Assembly: GCA_964573205.1 (NCBI GenBank)
Contig: CAZNIT010000041.1
Coordinates: 62,001-126,000 of the forward strand
Length of the DNA stretch: 64,000 bases
DNA from: QNZT01 sp964573205
Lineage (GTDB): Bacteria; Campylobacterota; Campylobacteria; Campylobacterales; QNZT01
Direction: 5' to 3'
The notes under the pieces were generated by a model that did no database searches, had not been told where the DNA came from, and saw nothing but the letters and a program-made list of their open reading frames with translations. How positions within the stretch are numbered: position 1 is the first letter of the stretch; each line of letters starts with the position of its first letter. Shown piece by piece: positions 23,596 to 32,522 of the stretch. Position numbers and translations under genes: made by a program.

Positions 23596-24561
23596 ATGAG
23601 AGTACTCACGGGCATACAATCATCGGGCACGCTGCATATCGGCAACTATTTCGGAGCTATCAAACAGATGATAGAATATCAAGACAACAGCGATCTTTTT
23701 ATATTTATCGCTGACTATCATGCGCTAACATCTTTAAAAGATCCCGCGCTTTTAAAACAAAACACAATCGATGCCGCCATCACCTACTTATCGCTTGGAA
23801 TCGATCCTCAAAAATCCACAATGTGGGTTCAGTCGGATGTAAAAGAGGTACTCGAACTTTACTGGATACTCTCGGCTTACACTCCGATGGGATTACTAGA
23901 GAGGGCTCATAGCTACAAAGACAAACTCGCAAAAGGCATAAGCGCTAATCATGCGCTCTTCTCCTATCCCGTGCTTATGGCCGCGGATATTCTGCTTTAC
24001 GATTCGCAAATCGTCCCTGTTGGAAAAGACCAAATACAACATGTCGAGATCACGAGAGATATAGCTATGAAATTCAACTTGCAACATGGCGAACTTTTCA
24101 TCCTCCCAGAATTCAAAACCGAGGAAAATATCCAAAGCGTACCGGGAACGGATGGTGCTAAGATGAGTAAGAGCTATGGAAATACCATCGATATCTTCAC
24201 TACCGAAAAAGAGCTCAAAAAACAGATAGGGAAAATTGTAACCGAATCGGTTTCTCTTGAAGAACCCAAAGAGTATGAAAGCTGTAATGTTTACAATATC
24301 TGTAAACTCTTTTTAAACGAGGATGAGCAAAAAAAGTTGCAAGAGCGTTATAAAAGAGGTGGAGAAGGACATGGTCATTTTAAACTCTATCTTGGAGAAA
24401 TCATTCGCGAACACTTCAAAGAGGCGAGAGAAAAAAGAGAATATTATATAAATCACCAAGATGAAGTGATGGAGATACTGGATGAGGGAGCGAATAAAGC
24501 TAGAAAAATAGCCGCGGAAAAAATAAAACAAATCAGAGATGCCGTAGGCATTTACAGATAA
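23596..24561 (+). CDS. trpS: Tryptophanyl-tRNA synthetase
   Basis: 321 residues, full length for a bacterial TrpRS. The class I signatures are present: the HIGH-like GTLHIGNYFGA near the N-terminus and KMSKSYGNTI (KMSKS) near residue 195. It attaches tryptophan to tRNA-Trp in the cytoplasm. It is the first gene of an operon with serS, 8 bases downstream, and a TPR membrane protein. Confidence 0.97.
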   Translation: MRVLTGIQSSGTLHIGNYFGAIKQMIEYQDNSDLFIFIADYHALTSLKDPALLKQNTIDAAITYLSLGIDPQKSTMWVQSDVKEVLELYWILSAYTPMGLLERAHSYKDKLAKGISANHALFSYPVLMAADILLYDSQIVPVGKDQIQHVEITRDIAMKFNLQHGELFILPEFKTEENIQSVPGTDGAKMSKSYGNTIDIFTTEKELKKQIGKIVTESVSLEEPKEYESCNVYNICKLFLNEDEQKKLQERYKRGGEGHGHFKLYLGEIIREHFKEAREKREYYINHQDEVMEILDEGANKARKIAAEKIKQIRDAVGIYR

Positions 24562-24569
24562 GGAAAAAG

Positions 24570-25811
24570 ATGCTTGATTTAAAAGAGTTACAAAACGATT
24601 TCGACATTATCGCGAAAAAACTGAGAAAGAAAAAGGTGGATGAAACACTGCTTTTGAATTTAAAAGAGATATCGTTAAAACTCAAACGTGAAAAAAAGGT
24701 TCTCGAGGAACTTCAAGCGGAACAAAATGCCAAAAGTAAACTTTTTCCGCAATATCAAAAAGAGAAAAAAGATATTTCCGAATTGAAAGAGGATTTGGCA
24801 CGAAATAAACAAAAAATCGCACTACAAAACGATACCGTTCGCACTCTCGAAGAAAAAATGTACGAAATCGCGCTAAATATTCCGAATATTCCGGATGACG
24901 ATGTTCCGTCGGGAGAAGACGAAAAAGATAATGTGGAGATAAAAAAAATTCTTGAACCCAAAAAATTCGATTTCAAACCCAAAGAACACTGGGAGCTTGA
25001 AAACGGCTGGATCGATTTCGAAAGGGGCGTAAAAGTCGCAAAAAGCAGATTTAGCGTTTTGAAAAACGAAGGCGCGAAGCTTGAAAGAGCGCTCATAAAC
25101 TATATGCTTGAGTTCAATGAAAAAAGAGGTTTTAAAGAAATCGGCGTTCCTTATCTCGTAAACAAAGAGTCTCTTTTGGGAACCGGCCAACTTCCTAAAT
25201 TTGAAGACGATCTTTTCAAAATAGAAGACGAACCGCTCTACCTGATTCCTACAGCCGAGGTACCGGTAACAAATCTCTTTAGAGACGAGATAATTCAGGA
25301 GACCGAGCTTCCCATAAAATTGACCTCATATACTGCATGCTTTAGAAAAGAGGCCGGAAGCGCGGGCAGAGATACAAGAGGTATGATTCGACAACATCAA
25401 TTCGACAAGGTCGAACTTGTCTCAATCGCTACACAAGAACAAAGCGAAGAGATTTTTTGGCAGATGGTTCAATGTGCGAGCGATCTTTTGAGCTCACTCG
25501 GACTACCGCACAAAACGGTAATGCTTTGCGGCGGCGATCTTGGATTTTCGGCGGCAAAAACCGTCGATCTTGAAGTTTGGCTTCCTGGGCAAAATCGCTA
25601 TCGCGAGATAAGCTCCGTCTCCAACACGAAAGAGTTCCAATCAAGAAGAGCAAGAATCAGATACAAAAAAGATAAAAAGAATATTTTAACCCATACTTTA
25701 AACGGCTCTTCATTGGCTGTGGGACGAACGCTTATCGCCATTATGGAAAACTACCAAAGAAGCGACGGTAGCGTAGATATTCCCGATGTGCTTAAAAAAT
25801 ATATGAGTTGA
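24570..25811 (+). CDS. serS: Seryl-tRNA synthetase
   Basis: 413 residues. An N-terminal antiparallel coiled-coil arm (about 25-105, rich in Lys/Glu) binds the long variable arm of tRNA-Ser. The class II catalytic core follows, with motif 2 around YTACFRKEAGSAGRDTRG and HQFDKVELV, and motif 3 in HTLNGSSLAVGRTLIAIMEN. It charges tRNA-Ser (and tRNA-Sec where present). It is spaced 8 bases after trpS and has GGAAAAAG as ribosome site. Confidence 0.97.
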   Translation: MLDLKELQNDFDIIAKKLRKKKVDETLLLNLKEISLKLKREKKVLEELQAEQNAKSKLFPQYQKEKKDISELKEDLARNKQKIALQNDTVRTLEEKMYEIALNIPNIPDDDVPSGEDEKDNVEIKKILEPKKFDFKPKEHWELENGWIDFERGVKVAKSRFSVLKNEGAKLERALINYMLEFNEKRGFKEIGVPYLVNKESLLGTGQLPKFEDDLFKIEDEPLYLIPTAEVPVTNLFRDEIIQETELPIKLTSYTACFRKEAGSAGRDTRGMIRQHQFDKVELVSIATQEQSEEIFWQMVQCASDLLSSLGLPHKTVMLCGGDLGFSAAKTVDLEVWLPGQNRYREISSVSNTKEFQSRRARIRYKKDKKNILTHTLNGSSLAVGRTLIAIMENYQRSDGSVDIPDVLKKYMS

Positions 25812-25825
25812 AACAGGTATAGTCT

Positions 25826-28132
25826 ATGGCGGAAGAAGAGTTTTTAAGTCTCGATGACGAAGATTTTGACGAAGAGGGTCTGCAAGATGTCGCTCAAGAG
25901 ATTGAAAAGAAACTCGACGACGAACAAAACAATAAACTTATATATCTACTGATTATATTTTTAATCGTCGCAATCATCATACTAAGCACAGTACTGTTTT
26001 ATCTATATACCAAGAAAAAAGAGGAACCCGAACAAGAGATCAACGCCACGCAAATAGTAGAAAAAATCACTCAAAAAGAGATTCCAAAAAGCGAAAACAT
26101 AAAAGTTAGGCGGTGGCTTGACGAAGCGGAAAAACTTTACAATGAGGGTAAAAAAGAGGATGCTTTAAAAATTTACGAGAAAATAGCCAGATACAACAGA
26201 GCTCTCTCTTTTTTCAATATAGGGGTGGCTAGACTCAAAGAGGGAAATTTTACTCAAGCGTTAAAAGCTTTTGACAAAGCTTCTTTGGATGAATCTCTAA
26301 GATGTGAGAGCGCATTGAACTCAGCGGCTTGCGCTTTCAATCTAAAAGATAAAGAGCTTTTTGAAAAATATCTTTATTTAGCTAGAAATTATCTCCCTTT
26401 TAAAGAAGATTCGCCACTTTACTCATACTATGTAACTTTGCTGAATTTTTATCAAAACGCTTACATAGAGGCCATAGTAAGCATCAACCATCCCACTTCC
26501 GATTATTATAGAAAAAAGGAGTTTTTCATAGGTTCGAAGATCTACGCCTCGTACGAGAGTTTGCAAAATGCGATAAATATGCTGGAAAATGCGGACGACT
26601 CGAAAGATTTTTTTACATTAGGACTTCTATACGCGAATATGGGAGAATTTAAAATCGCTTCGGATTATCTTCAAAAAGCTATCGACATCAAAGATCACCT
26701 CGACGAAGCGAAAATGGCTATGGCGCTGGTTCAAAATCGTCTGGGAGATTTACAAAAAAGCGCCGCAATTTTAGAGGAACTGGAACAAAAAGATACGAAC
26801 GCCACGGAGATTTACCCGATAAAAGTGGTACTTAAAAACTCTCTCTTCGATCCGGTCGCAGCTCAAGAAATCTTTAAAAAAAGACTCTTTTTAGATAAAT
26901 TCTATAAATTTTCTCTTCTTTTTTATTATGCGCCTTATAAACTCTCGCTTTACGAAGAGGGCTTTTCAAATATAAAAAAAGGAGCCAAAAAGATAGATAT
27001 CGATAAAACGACATCCGCTCTTGAATATCTTAAGCACGGCAAAAGAATTGCTCAAGCCGATATTGAAATAGCCAAAGCTATAGAACTTACGTTAAGCAGC
27101 AAGCTTTACGATGCTCAAGCGATCTTCAAAGACGCTCTTAAAAGATACCCGTGGGATAGCGTTTTGCATTACAATCTCGGTCTCACGTACGCTAGAATGT
27201 TCAACTTTAAAGAGGCCTATAAATCTTTCAGCAGAAGTCAAGCACTCGACAATACGCTTTTTGAGGCCGCCGTTTTTAAATCTCTATGCGCTCATCTGAT
27301 CAATAAGGATCCCACTATTGAAAATCTGGAACAAATTTACGCTATGCTTTCGCTTCAAGAGGATGAAAATTACAAAAAAAGAATCGCCGCACTTATAAAT
27401 ATTTCAAAAGAGACTCTCTCTATGCCCGACGGCTATCTTCAAGCGGATAAAGATCCGTTCGATACGGTCATAGATATGATTTTTGCCTATGACAGAGCCG
27501 AAGCGGACGCTTACAAAGAAGCTTCTCAAGCTTTAAAAAGTCTCCTTCCCGATGAGATAATCGCAAATATTCTTTATCTCGACGCGCATTTGGACAAAAG
27601 AGATATAAAAGAGTATGCAAAAGAGGTCCAAATAAAACTATTAGACGGTAAACTCGATCTAAAATCACTATACTTCGGAGGCACTCTTCCAAGAGAACTA
27701 TATCTGAATATGTTAAATATAGCGGGAGTTGCGCATATTCTTTTAAAAAGACTTCAAAGCGAAGAAGCAAAATACTCAAAACAGATCGCTTTCAAGCATA
27801 CTTTGGCACTTGCCGCACTTTATAGTAAAAAACCGGATCTCTCCTACAAGCTCTACAATACACTCATAGATACCTGCAATCAAAACGATACGCACACCCT
27901 CTTTCTTGCCGCCGTATCCGCCATTGCAAGCGGTCATCATGCTAATGCCATCGCTCTTTTGGAGTTGGCGAAACTAACGGATAGCTCAAATTTGGAAAGT
28001 CGTTATGCACTCGGACTTTTATATCAGGAAGTAAAAAATTTTAGAGGAGCATCCATACAATACAAAAAGATAAACAAGAGTCCATTTTCTTCTAACTTTT
28101 TTACCTTTTACATAAATCAGCCGATGAATTGA
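25826..28132 (+). CDS. TPR-repeat membrane protein
   Basis: 768 residues. An acidic N-terminus (EEEFLSLDDEDFDEEG) is followed by one membrane helix (about 38-60), then tetratricopeptide-type helical repeats to the end, for example ALKIYEKIARYNRALSFFNI and VLHYNLGLTYARMFNFKEAY. By charge the N-terminus is cytoplasmic and the TPR part periplasmic. There is no enzymatic domain. It follows serS by 14 bases, an order I recall from other Campylobacterota. It is likely a scaffold in envelope assembly or motility; the partner is unknown. Confidence 0.75.
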   Translation: MAEEEFLSLDDEDFDEEGLQDVAQEIEKKLDDEQNNKLIYLLIIFLIVAIIILSTVLFYLYTKKKEEPEQEINATQIVEKITQKEIPKSENIKVRRWLDEAEKLYNEGKKEDALKIYEKIARYNRALSFFNIGVARLKEGNFTQALKAFDKASLDESLRCESALNSAACAFNLKDKELFEKYLYLARNYLPFKEDSPLYSYYVTLLNFYQNAYIEAIVSINHPTSDYYRKKEFFIGSKIYASYESLQNAINMLENADDSKDFFTLGLLYANMGEFKIASDYLQKAIDIKDHLDEAKMAMALVQNRLGDLQKSAAILEELEQKDTNATEIYPIKVVLKNSLFDPVAAQEIFKKRLFLDKFYKFSLLFYYAPYKLSLYEEGFSNIKKGAKKIDIDKTTSALEYLKHGKRIAQADIEIAKAIELTLSSKLYDAQAIFKDALKRYPWDSVLHYNLGLTYARMFNFKEAYKSFSRSQALDNTLFEAAVFKSLCAHLINKDPTIENLEQIYAMLSLQEDENYKKRIAALINISKETLSMPDGYLQADKDPFDTVIDMIFAYDRAEADAYKEASQALKSLLPDEIIANILYLDAHLDKRDIKEYAKEVQIKLLDGKLDLKSLYFGGTLPRELYLNMLNIAGVAHILLKRLQSEEAKYSKQIAFKHTLALAALYSKKPDLSYKLYNTLIDTCNQNDTHTLFLAAVSAIASGHHANAIALLELAKLTDSSNLESRYALGLLYQEVKNFRGASIQYKKINKSPFSSNFFTFYINQPMN

Positions 28133-28193
28133 AGATATTTGTAAAAAATTTTTTAAAAGTTAATATCTTTTGTGCTTTTAAATTACAATAGGC

Positions 28194-28199
28194 TATAAT
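28194..28199 (+). promoter_or_regulatory. -10 box of the OmpA-family gene
   Basis: TATAAT at 28194-28199 is followed by a leader of about 23 bases containing AAAGGAG before the ATG at 28229. No -35 consensus is seen. Confidence 0.5.
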
Positions 28200-28228
28200 C
28201 GACAAATCTTAATAAAAAAGGAGTTACA

Positions 28229-29269
28229 ATGACTCGTCGTCAATGGATGTGGCTATGGATATGGCTGCTACTTTTTTTCATAATATTTTGTATTTGGAAT
28301 AAATTACAATCTATGCAAGATGACGCTATTTTGGCAACGGCAAAACCCGTAGTCATCGAAAACGAGACGAATACGGCTCAAAAAGAGCAAGCTCTGCAAG
28401 AAGATAAAACCGATAAGAAAGATCTTACTTTCAAAATCGTAAAAGATAGAGATACCGTTAAACTTTCGGGAGTGTTTCCTTCGCAAAAAGTGGTTGACGA
28501 TCTCATACAAACCTTAGAAACCGTAGGCTCCAAAGTACAAAAAGGGACTATCATAATCGATAAAGAGGCGAACAATCCTAATCTTCTTCAAAATATCAAA
28601 GAGTTATCGGATGATTTTTCGAAATTTAAAAACGGATATATCGAATATCATGACAAAAAAATGACTATCGACGGTATAGTCGATCAAGAGGAGATCAAAG
28701 AGCGCATCAAAATAACCGCATCGAAAAACGGCGACTATGAAGTGGCGAATATGGTTATAGTGGAAGAAGAACCGACAAAGATACAACAGCCTCAAATTAT
28801 AGAGGTCAAACCGCCCTCTTCGAACGAACAGGAGAAAACTCAAATAAAAGAGAAAGAGGATAAAAAAGCGCTTCAACGAAAAAAAGTTAAAGAGCGAAGA
28901 AACAGATCCAAAGCTCAAGCGCAGTTAGATAGAATTTTACGCTCTAAGCCCGTTGAGTTCATATATGCGAAAGATGAGCTCACAAAAAAGAGTAAGCGTC
29001 TTATCAACCAAGTTTACGCGGTATTGAAAAAATATCCCGATATCAAAGTGAAAATAGCCGGACATACCGATTCCGACGGAACGAAAGAGAACAATCTCAA
29101 ACTAAGCCAAAAAAGAGCCGACGCCATTAAACGATACCTCGTAAAAAAAGGCATAAAAGAGGATAGGCTCACGGCTATCGGATACGGTGAAAGCAGACCT
29201 CTTGTCAAAAACGACACGGCTGCACACAAACAGATCAACCGAAGAGTTGAATTTAGAGTAATAAAATAA
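28229..29269 (+). CDS. OmpA-family peptidoglycan-binding protein with BON-like repeats
   Basis: 346 residues. A Trp-rich N-terminal membrane helix (about 5-25) probably anchors it in the inner membrane. Residues about 65-190 contain two BON-like units (DRDTVKLSGVFPSQKVVDDL and KKMTIDGIVDQEEIKERI). A Lys/Glu/Gln-rich linker leads to a C-terminal OmpA domain (about 235-346) with KIAGHTDSDGTKENNLKLSQ and the peptidoglycan-contact motif KRADAIKRYLVKKGI, then NRRVEFRV. It should tie the membrane to the cell wall. The next gene is 13 bases away and encodes another single-span membrane protein, suggesting a pair. Confidence 0.85.
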   Translation: MTRRQWMWLWIWLLLFFIIFCIWNKLQSMQDDAILATAKPVVIENETNTAQKEQALQEDKTDKKDLTFKIVKDRDTVKLSGVFPSQKVVDDLIQTLETVGSKVQKGTIIIDKEANNPNLLQNIKELSDDFSKFKNGYIEYHDKKMTIDGIVDQEEIKERIKITASKNGDYEVANMVIVEEEPTKIQQPQIIEVKPPSSNEQEKTQIKEKEDKKALQRKKVKERRNRSKAQAQLDRILRSKPVEFIYAKDELTKKSKRLINQVYAVLKKYPDIKVKIAGHTDSDGTKENNLKLSQKRADAIKRYLVKKGIKEDRLTAIGYGESRPLVKNDTAAHKQINRRVEFRVIK

Positions 29270-29282
29270 AAGGAGTAAAAAG

Positions 29283-29909
29283 ATGGATAAGTTATTAACA
29301 CTTGCAATGGAAATGATACTATGTCTTTTGATCGCCGCTCTTATCGGTGCCATCATCGGATATTTGCTTGGAAAGATAGGTAAATGCGACGATAAGGAAG
29401 AGTTAAACGCTCAACTTAGAGGTCAAACTCAAAAACTTCATGATTATGAGAGTGAAAGCGTGGACGAAGAATCTCAAGAGTCTAAAAATTATGTCGCCGC
29501 TAATGCTACAAGTGCGGCGGCTTCGGGTCTAAGTGCCAGCTTACAAGAGACTGAAAACGAAAATAAAAACTCTGAACTTATGCAAGCGTTTCAAAAAACG
29601 AATATCGAAGGAATCGAGGGTGAGAGACCTCAAGTTCTCTCCGCACCAAGAGATGGTTTTCCGGACGATCTAAAAGAGATCAGCGGTATCGGTCTTAAAA
29701 TTGAAGAGGCTCTTAACGAACTCGGTATTTTTCACTTCGATCAAATAGCCGCCTGGACATCTGAAAATGCAAAATGGATAGATAATTATTTGGTATTTAA
29801 AGGAAGGGTTCTTAGAGAAGACTGGATAGGACAAGCAAAACTTTTAGCCGCCGGCGGATCAACGGAATTTAGCAGAAAGGTAAAACGAGGCGATACTGAC
29901 TATCAATAG
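29283..29909 (+). CDS. Membrane protein with helix-hairpin-helix-like C-terminal domain
   Basis: 208 residues. One N-terminal membrane helix contains glycine zippers (LIAALIGAIIGYLLGKIGKC). A low-complexity Ser/Glu/Ala linker follows. The C-terminal domain (about 125-200, LKEISGIGLKIEEALNELGI and IDNYLVFKGRVLREDWIGQA) has the GIGxxxExxLxxLG pattern also found at the end of some NuoE- and L21-like proteins. In those cases it is a protein or nucleic-acid contact module. The topology would place this domain in the cytoplasm. It is cotranscribed with the OmpA-family gene. Function unknown. Confidence 0.6.
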   Translation: MDKLLTLAMEMILCLLIAALIGAIIGYLLGKIGKCDDKEELNAQLRGQTQKLHDYESESVDEESQESKNYVAANATSAAASGLSASLQETENENKNSELMQAFQKTNIEGIEGERPQVLSAPRDGFPDDLKEISGIGLKIEEALNELGIFHFDQIAAWTSENAKWIDNYLVFKGRVLREDWIGQAKLLAAGGSTEFSRKVKRGDTDYQ

Positions 29910-29937
29910 AGCACTTTTCAAATTATCTCCACAAAAA

Positions 29938-29963
29938 GTCGAAGAGGTTAAATCTTCTTCGAC
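29938..29963 (+). terminator. Hairpin ending the OmpA-family operon
   Basis: The arms 29938-29947 and 29954-29963 pair over ten positions (GTCGAAGA with TCTTCGAC, plus one wobble and one G-C pair) around a 6-base loop, preceded by an A-run. The U-tract is poor. It is placed between the stop at 29909 and the next promoter. Confidence 0.5.
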
Positions 29964-29986
29964 ATAATCGATTTATACTCTTTTGC

Positions 29987-29992
29987 TATAAT
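29987..29992 (+). promoter_or_regulatory. -10 box of the exonuclease-hisHA operon
   Basis: TATAAT at 29987-29992, with a leader of about 19 bases containing GAAGG before the ATG at 30018. It follows the hairpin directly. Confidence 0.5.
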
Positions 29993-30017
29993 ACCTCACA
30001 AAAATAGAAGGCTTTAT

Positions 30018-30812
30018 ATGATATGTATATTCGACTGTGAAACTATCCCGGATACCGATCTGATTCGTTCACAGTTTCATCTTGAAGGTGATGACATAAG
30101 CGTTACAAATCAGGCATTTAATCTGCAAGAGGATAAAGTAGGGAGCTCTTTTTTACCTGTTCCTTTTCATCAAGTCGTAGCTATCTCCGCCGTCATAGCG
30201 GACGACTTCGGCTCGTACGAAAAAGTAAGCTCCATCGATGGAAAAAGTGAGAAGGAGATGCTTGGCAATTTTTTAGCGTTTATCGACAGACATAACCCGA
30301 AACTCGTAAGTTTTAACGGTAGAAATTTTGACATACCGATGATCATGATAAGAGCTTTAAAGTACAATCTATCCTGTCCCGCCTTTTACGATAAAGAGAA
30401 TAAAACCCTAAATAAAAGTAAATGGGATAATTACCGCTATCGTTTCAGCGACAGATTTCATGTTGACCTTATGGATCATATCAGCGAGTTTGGTGCGGTA
30501 CGAGGTCTCAAACTAGATCTTTTATGCAACATGGCGGGAATTCCTGGGAAATTTGATGTCAGCGGCGACATGGTTCATACCCTCTTTTACGAAAACAGGC
30601 TTGAAGAGATAAAGGAGTATTGTGAAAGTGATGTCTTGAACACTTACTGGCTCTATTTAAAATATGAACTTTTAAAAGGAAATATCACTCTTGAAGATTA
30701 TCTCAATTATCTTGATATTATGAAAGTGAAGTTACCGCAAAACAGATCATATACCGATATTTTTAAAAACGGTATATCTGTTGAGAGAGGAAAATATGAC
30801 GGCGATAATTGA
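30018..30812 (+). CDS. Predicted 3'-5' exonuclease, DnaQ/PolB-type fold
   Basis: 264 residues. The exonuclease motifs are visible: ExoI as IFDCETIPD near the N-terminus, ExoII as LVSFNGRNFDIPMI, and ExoIII-like YCESDVLNTYWLYL. These give the DEDD set of acidic metal ligands. The family is that of the stand-alone predicted PolB-like exonucleases. It should trim DNA (or RNA) 3' ends. Its last 17 bases overlap hisH, so it is cotranscribed with histidine genes, though no link in function is apparent. Confidence 0.85.
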   Translation: MICIFDCETIPDTDLIRSQFHLEGDDISVTNQAFNLQEDKVGSSFLPVPFHQVVAISAVIADDFGSYEKVSSIDGKSEKEMLGNFLAFIDRHNPKLVSFNGRNFDIPMIMIRALKYNLSCPAFYDKENKTLNKSKWDNYRYRFSDRFHVDLMDHISEFGAVRGLKLDLLCNMAGIPGKFDVSGDMVHTLFYENRLEEIKEYCESDVLNTYWLYLKYELLKGNITLEDYLNYLDIMKVKLPQNRSYTDIFKNGISVERGKYDGDN

Positions 30813-31407
30813 CTACAATATGGGAAATCTCGCAAGCGTAAAAAATGCCTGCTTCAAAATAGGAACAGAAGCGAAGATCGTTCAAGATCCCGATAGTATA
30901 AAAAAATACGACAAAATCATACTACCCGGAGTCGGAGCGTTCGGTGATGCTATGGATCATTTGCAAAAAGTAGGTATGGATGAGGCGATAATCTCCTTTG
31001 CAAAAAGCGGCAAACCGGTTTTAGGAATTTGTCTTGGTATGCAGCTTCTGTTGGAGAGTTCTTCGGAATTCGGCACCCATAAAGGATTGGCACTCATTCC
31101 CGGAAATGTGGTAAAATTTGATAAAACAAAATTCAAAAGCAATCTCAAAATTCCTCATATGGGCTGGAATGAACTTTTTATAGAAAAAAAGACACCTCTT
31201 TTTAACTCTTTACCAAAAGCTTTTTATCTCTATTTTGTACATAGCTTTCACGCACTATGCGATAAAAGATATATAATAGGAAAGACATATTACGGATACG
31301 ATTTTCCGTCCGCTATATATAATGAAAACATTTACGGTTTTCAACCGCATCCCGAAAAGTCTCATGACACGGGTCTTTTAATACTAAAAAATTTTATGGA
31401 AATGTAA
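30796..31407 (+). CDS. hisH: Imidazole glycerol phosphate synthase, glutamine amidotransferase subunit
   Basis: 203 residues. The start is ATG 30796, since the protein then opens TAIIDYNMGNLASVKNA like other HisH; a TTG 15 bases earlier is in frame. The class I amidotransferase triad is present: Cys in GICLGMQLL, and His and Glu in FQPHPEKS. It releases ammonia from glutamine for HisF in histidine synthesis. hisA follows after 2 bases; hisF is not in this window. Confidence 0.96.
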   Translation: MTAIIDYNMGNLASVKNACFKIGTEAKIVQDPDSIKKYDKIILPGVGAFGDAMDHLQKVGMDEAIISFAKSGKPVLGICLGMQLLLESSSEFGTHKGLALIPGNVVKFDKTKFKSNLKIPHMGWNELFIEKKTPLFNSLPKAFYLYFVHSFHALCDKRYIIGKTYYGYDFPSAIYNENIYGFQPHPEKSHDTGLLILKNFMEM

Positions 31408-31409
31408 TT

Positions 31410-32120
31410 ATGGATATTTTACCGGCAATTGATCTAAAAGATGGACAAGCGGTTCGCCTCACAAAGGGGCTAATGGATAGTGCAAAAATTTATAGCGACC
31501 AACCTTGGGAGCTTGCAAAACGGTTTGAAGAGATGGGTTCGAGATGGCTTCATCTAGTCGATTTAAACGGTGCGTTCGCGGGTGAGCCGAAAAATCTCGA
31601 ACAGATTAAAAAAATTCGGCAAATGTGCGATATAGAGATAGAGCTTGGCGGTGGCATCCGAGACGAGGATACGATCAAGCGTTATATAGACCTAGGAATC
31701 GATCGTATAATTTTAGGTTCAGTCGCTTTAAAAAATGCCGATTTTGTCAAAGAAGTCGCACAAAAATACCGAATTGCCGTCGGTATAGATGCGATCGACG
31801 GATATGTCGCGGTTGAAGGATGGGCTGAAAAATCAACGATTAAAGCGACTGATTTGGCTTTGGAATTCGCCCAAGCCGGTGTTGAAGCGATAATTTGCAC
31901 TGATGTGGGTAAAGATGGAACACTTAGCGGTGTTAATGTCGATTTTACACTACAAATAGCAAATGCCTGCAATCTCGATACCATCGCAAGCGGAGGAGTC
32001 AGGGATCTAAACGATATCATAGCACTTAAAAGTACGAAGAAGATATCGGGAGTAATAGTGGGAAAAGCATTTTATGAAGGAACGCTCGATCTGGAGGAAG
32101 CTTTCAAAATTGCGACTTAG
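31410..32120 (+). CDS. hisA: Phosphoribosylformimino-5-aminoimidazole carboxamide ribotide isomerase
   Basis: 236 residues, a complete (beta/alpha)8 barrel. It begins MDILPAIDLKDGQAVRLTKG with the catalytic Asp8, and has IELGGGIRDEDTI, a second catalytic Asp in ICTDVGKDGTLSG, and TIASGGVRDLNDI, the two phosphate-binding half-barrels. It opens the ribose ring of ProFAR in histidine synthesis, providing the substrate of HisFH. Confidence 0.96.
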   Translation: MDILPAIDLKDGQAVRLTKGLMDSAKIYSDQPWELAKRFEEMGSRWLHLVDLNGAFAGEPKNLEQIKKIRQMCDIEIELGGGIRDEDTIKRYIDLGIDRIILGSVALKNADFVKEVAQKYRIAVGIDAIDGYVAVEGWAEKSTIKATDLALEFAQAGVEAIICTDVGKDGTLSGVNVDFTLQIANACNLDTIASGGVRDLNDIIALKSTKKISGVIVGKAFYEGTLDLEEAFKIAT

Positions 32121-32144
32121 ATAATGATATTTAAAAGGAAAGAA

Positions 32145-32507
32145 ATGAAATTTTTGGTAGTAGATGACAGCTCGACAATGAGAAGGATCATTAAAAATAC
32201 ACTCGGAAGACTCGGCCACAAAGAGATACTAGAAGCCGAAGACGGTGCGAAAGCTTGGGATGTTATGACTAAAAACAGCGATATAGATATACTCGTTACG
32301 GATTGGAATATGCCTGAGATGAACGGTCTGGAGCTTGTACAAAAGGTGAGAGCCGAAGAGAAGTATGCCGATATGCCGATTATTATGGTAACAACTGAAG
32401 GCGGAAAAGCCGAAGTAATCACCGCACTTAAAGCAGGTGTAAACAATTATATAGTAAAACCTTTTACACCTCAAGTACTCAAAGAGAAACTGGAGGCAGT
32501 TTTATAA
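32145..32507 (+). CDS. cheY: Chemotaxis response regulator CheY
   Basis: 120 residues from ATG 32145, which has AAGGAAAG directly upstream; an ATG at 32124 would add seven residues not usual in the family. It is a single receiver domain with D7/D8, phospho-acceptor D53 in LVTDWNMPEMNG, switch Thr in MVTTEGG and Lys in IVKPF. Phospho-CheY binds the flagellar switch. The order cheY-prmA-ftsH matches what I recall from Helicobacter and Campylobacter. Its presence indicates a chemotactic, probably flagellated organism. Confidence 0.95.
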   Translation: MKFLVVDDSSTMRRIIKNTLGRLGHKEILEAEDGAKAWDVMTKNSDIDILVTDWNMPEMNGLELVQKVRAEEKYADMPIIMVTTEGGKAEVITALKAGVNNYIVKPFTPQVLKEKLEAVL

Positions 32508-32522
32508 ATCTAACAGGACACG

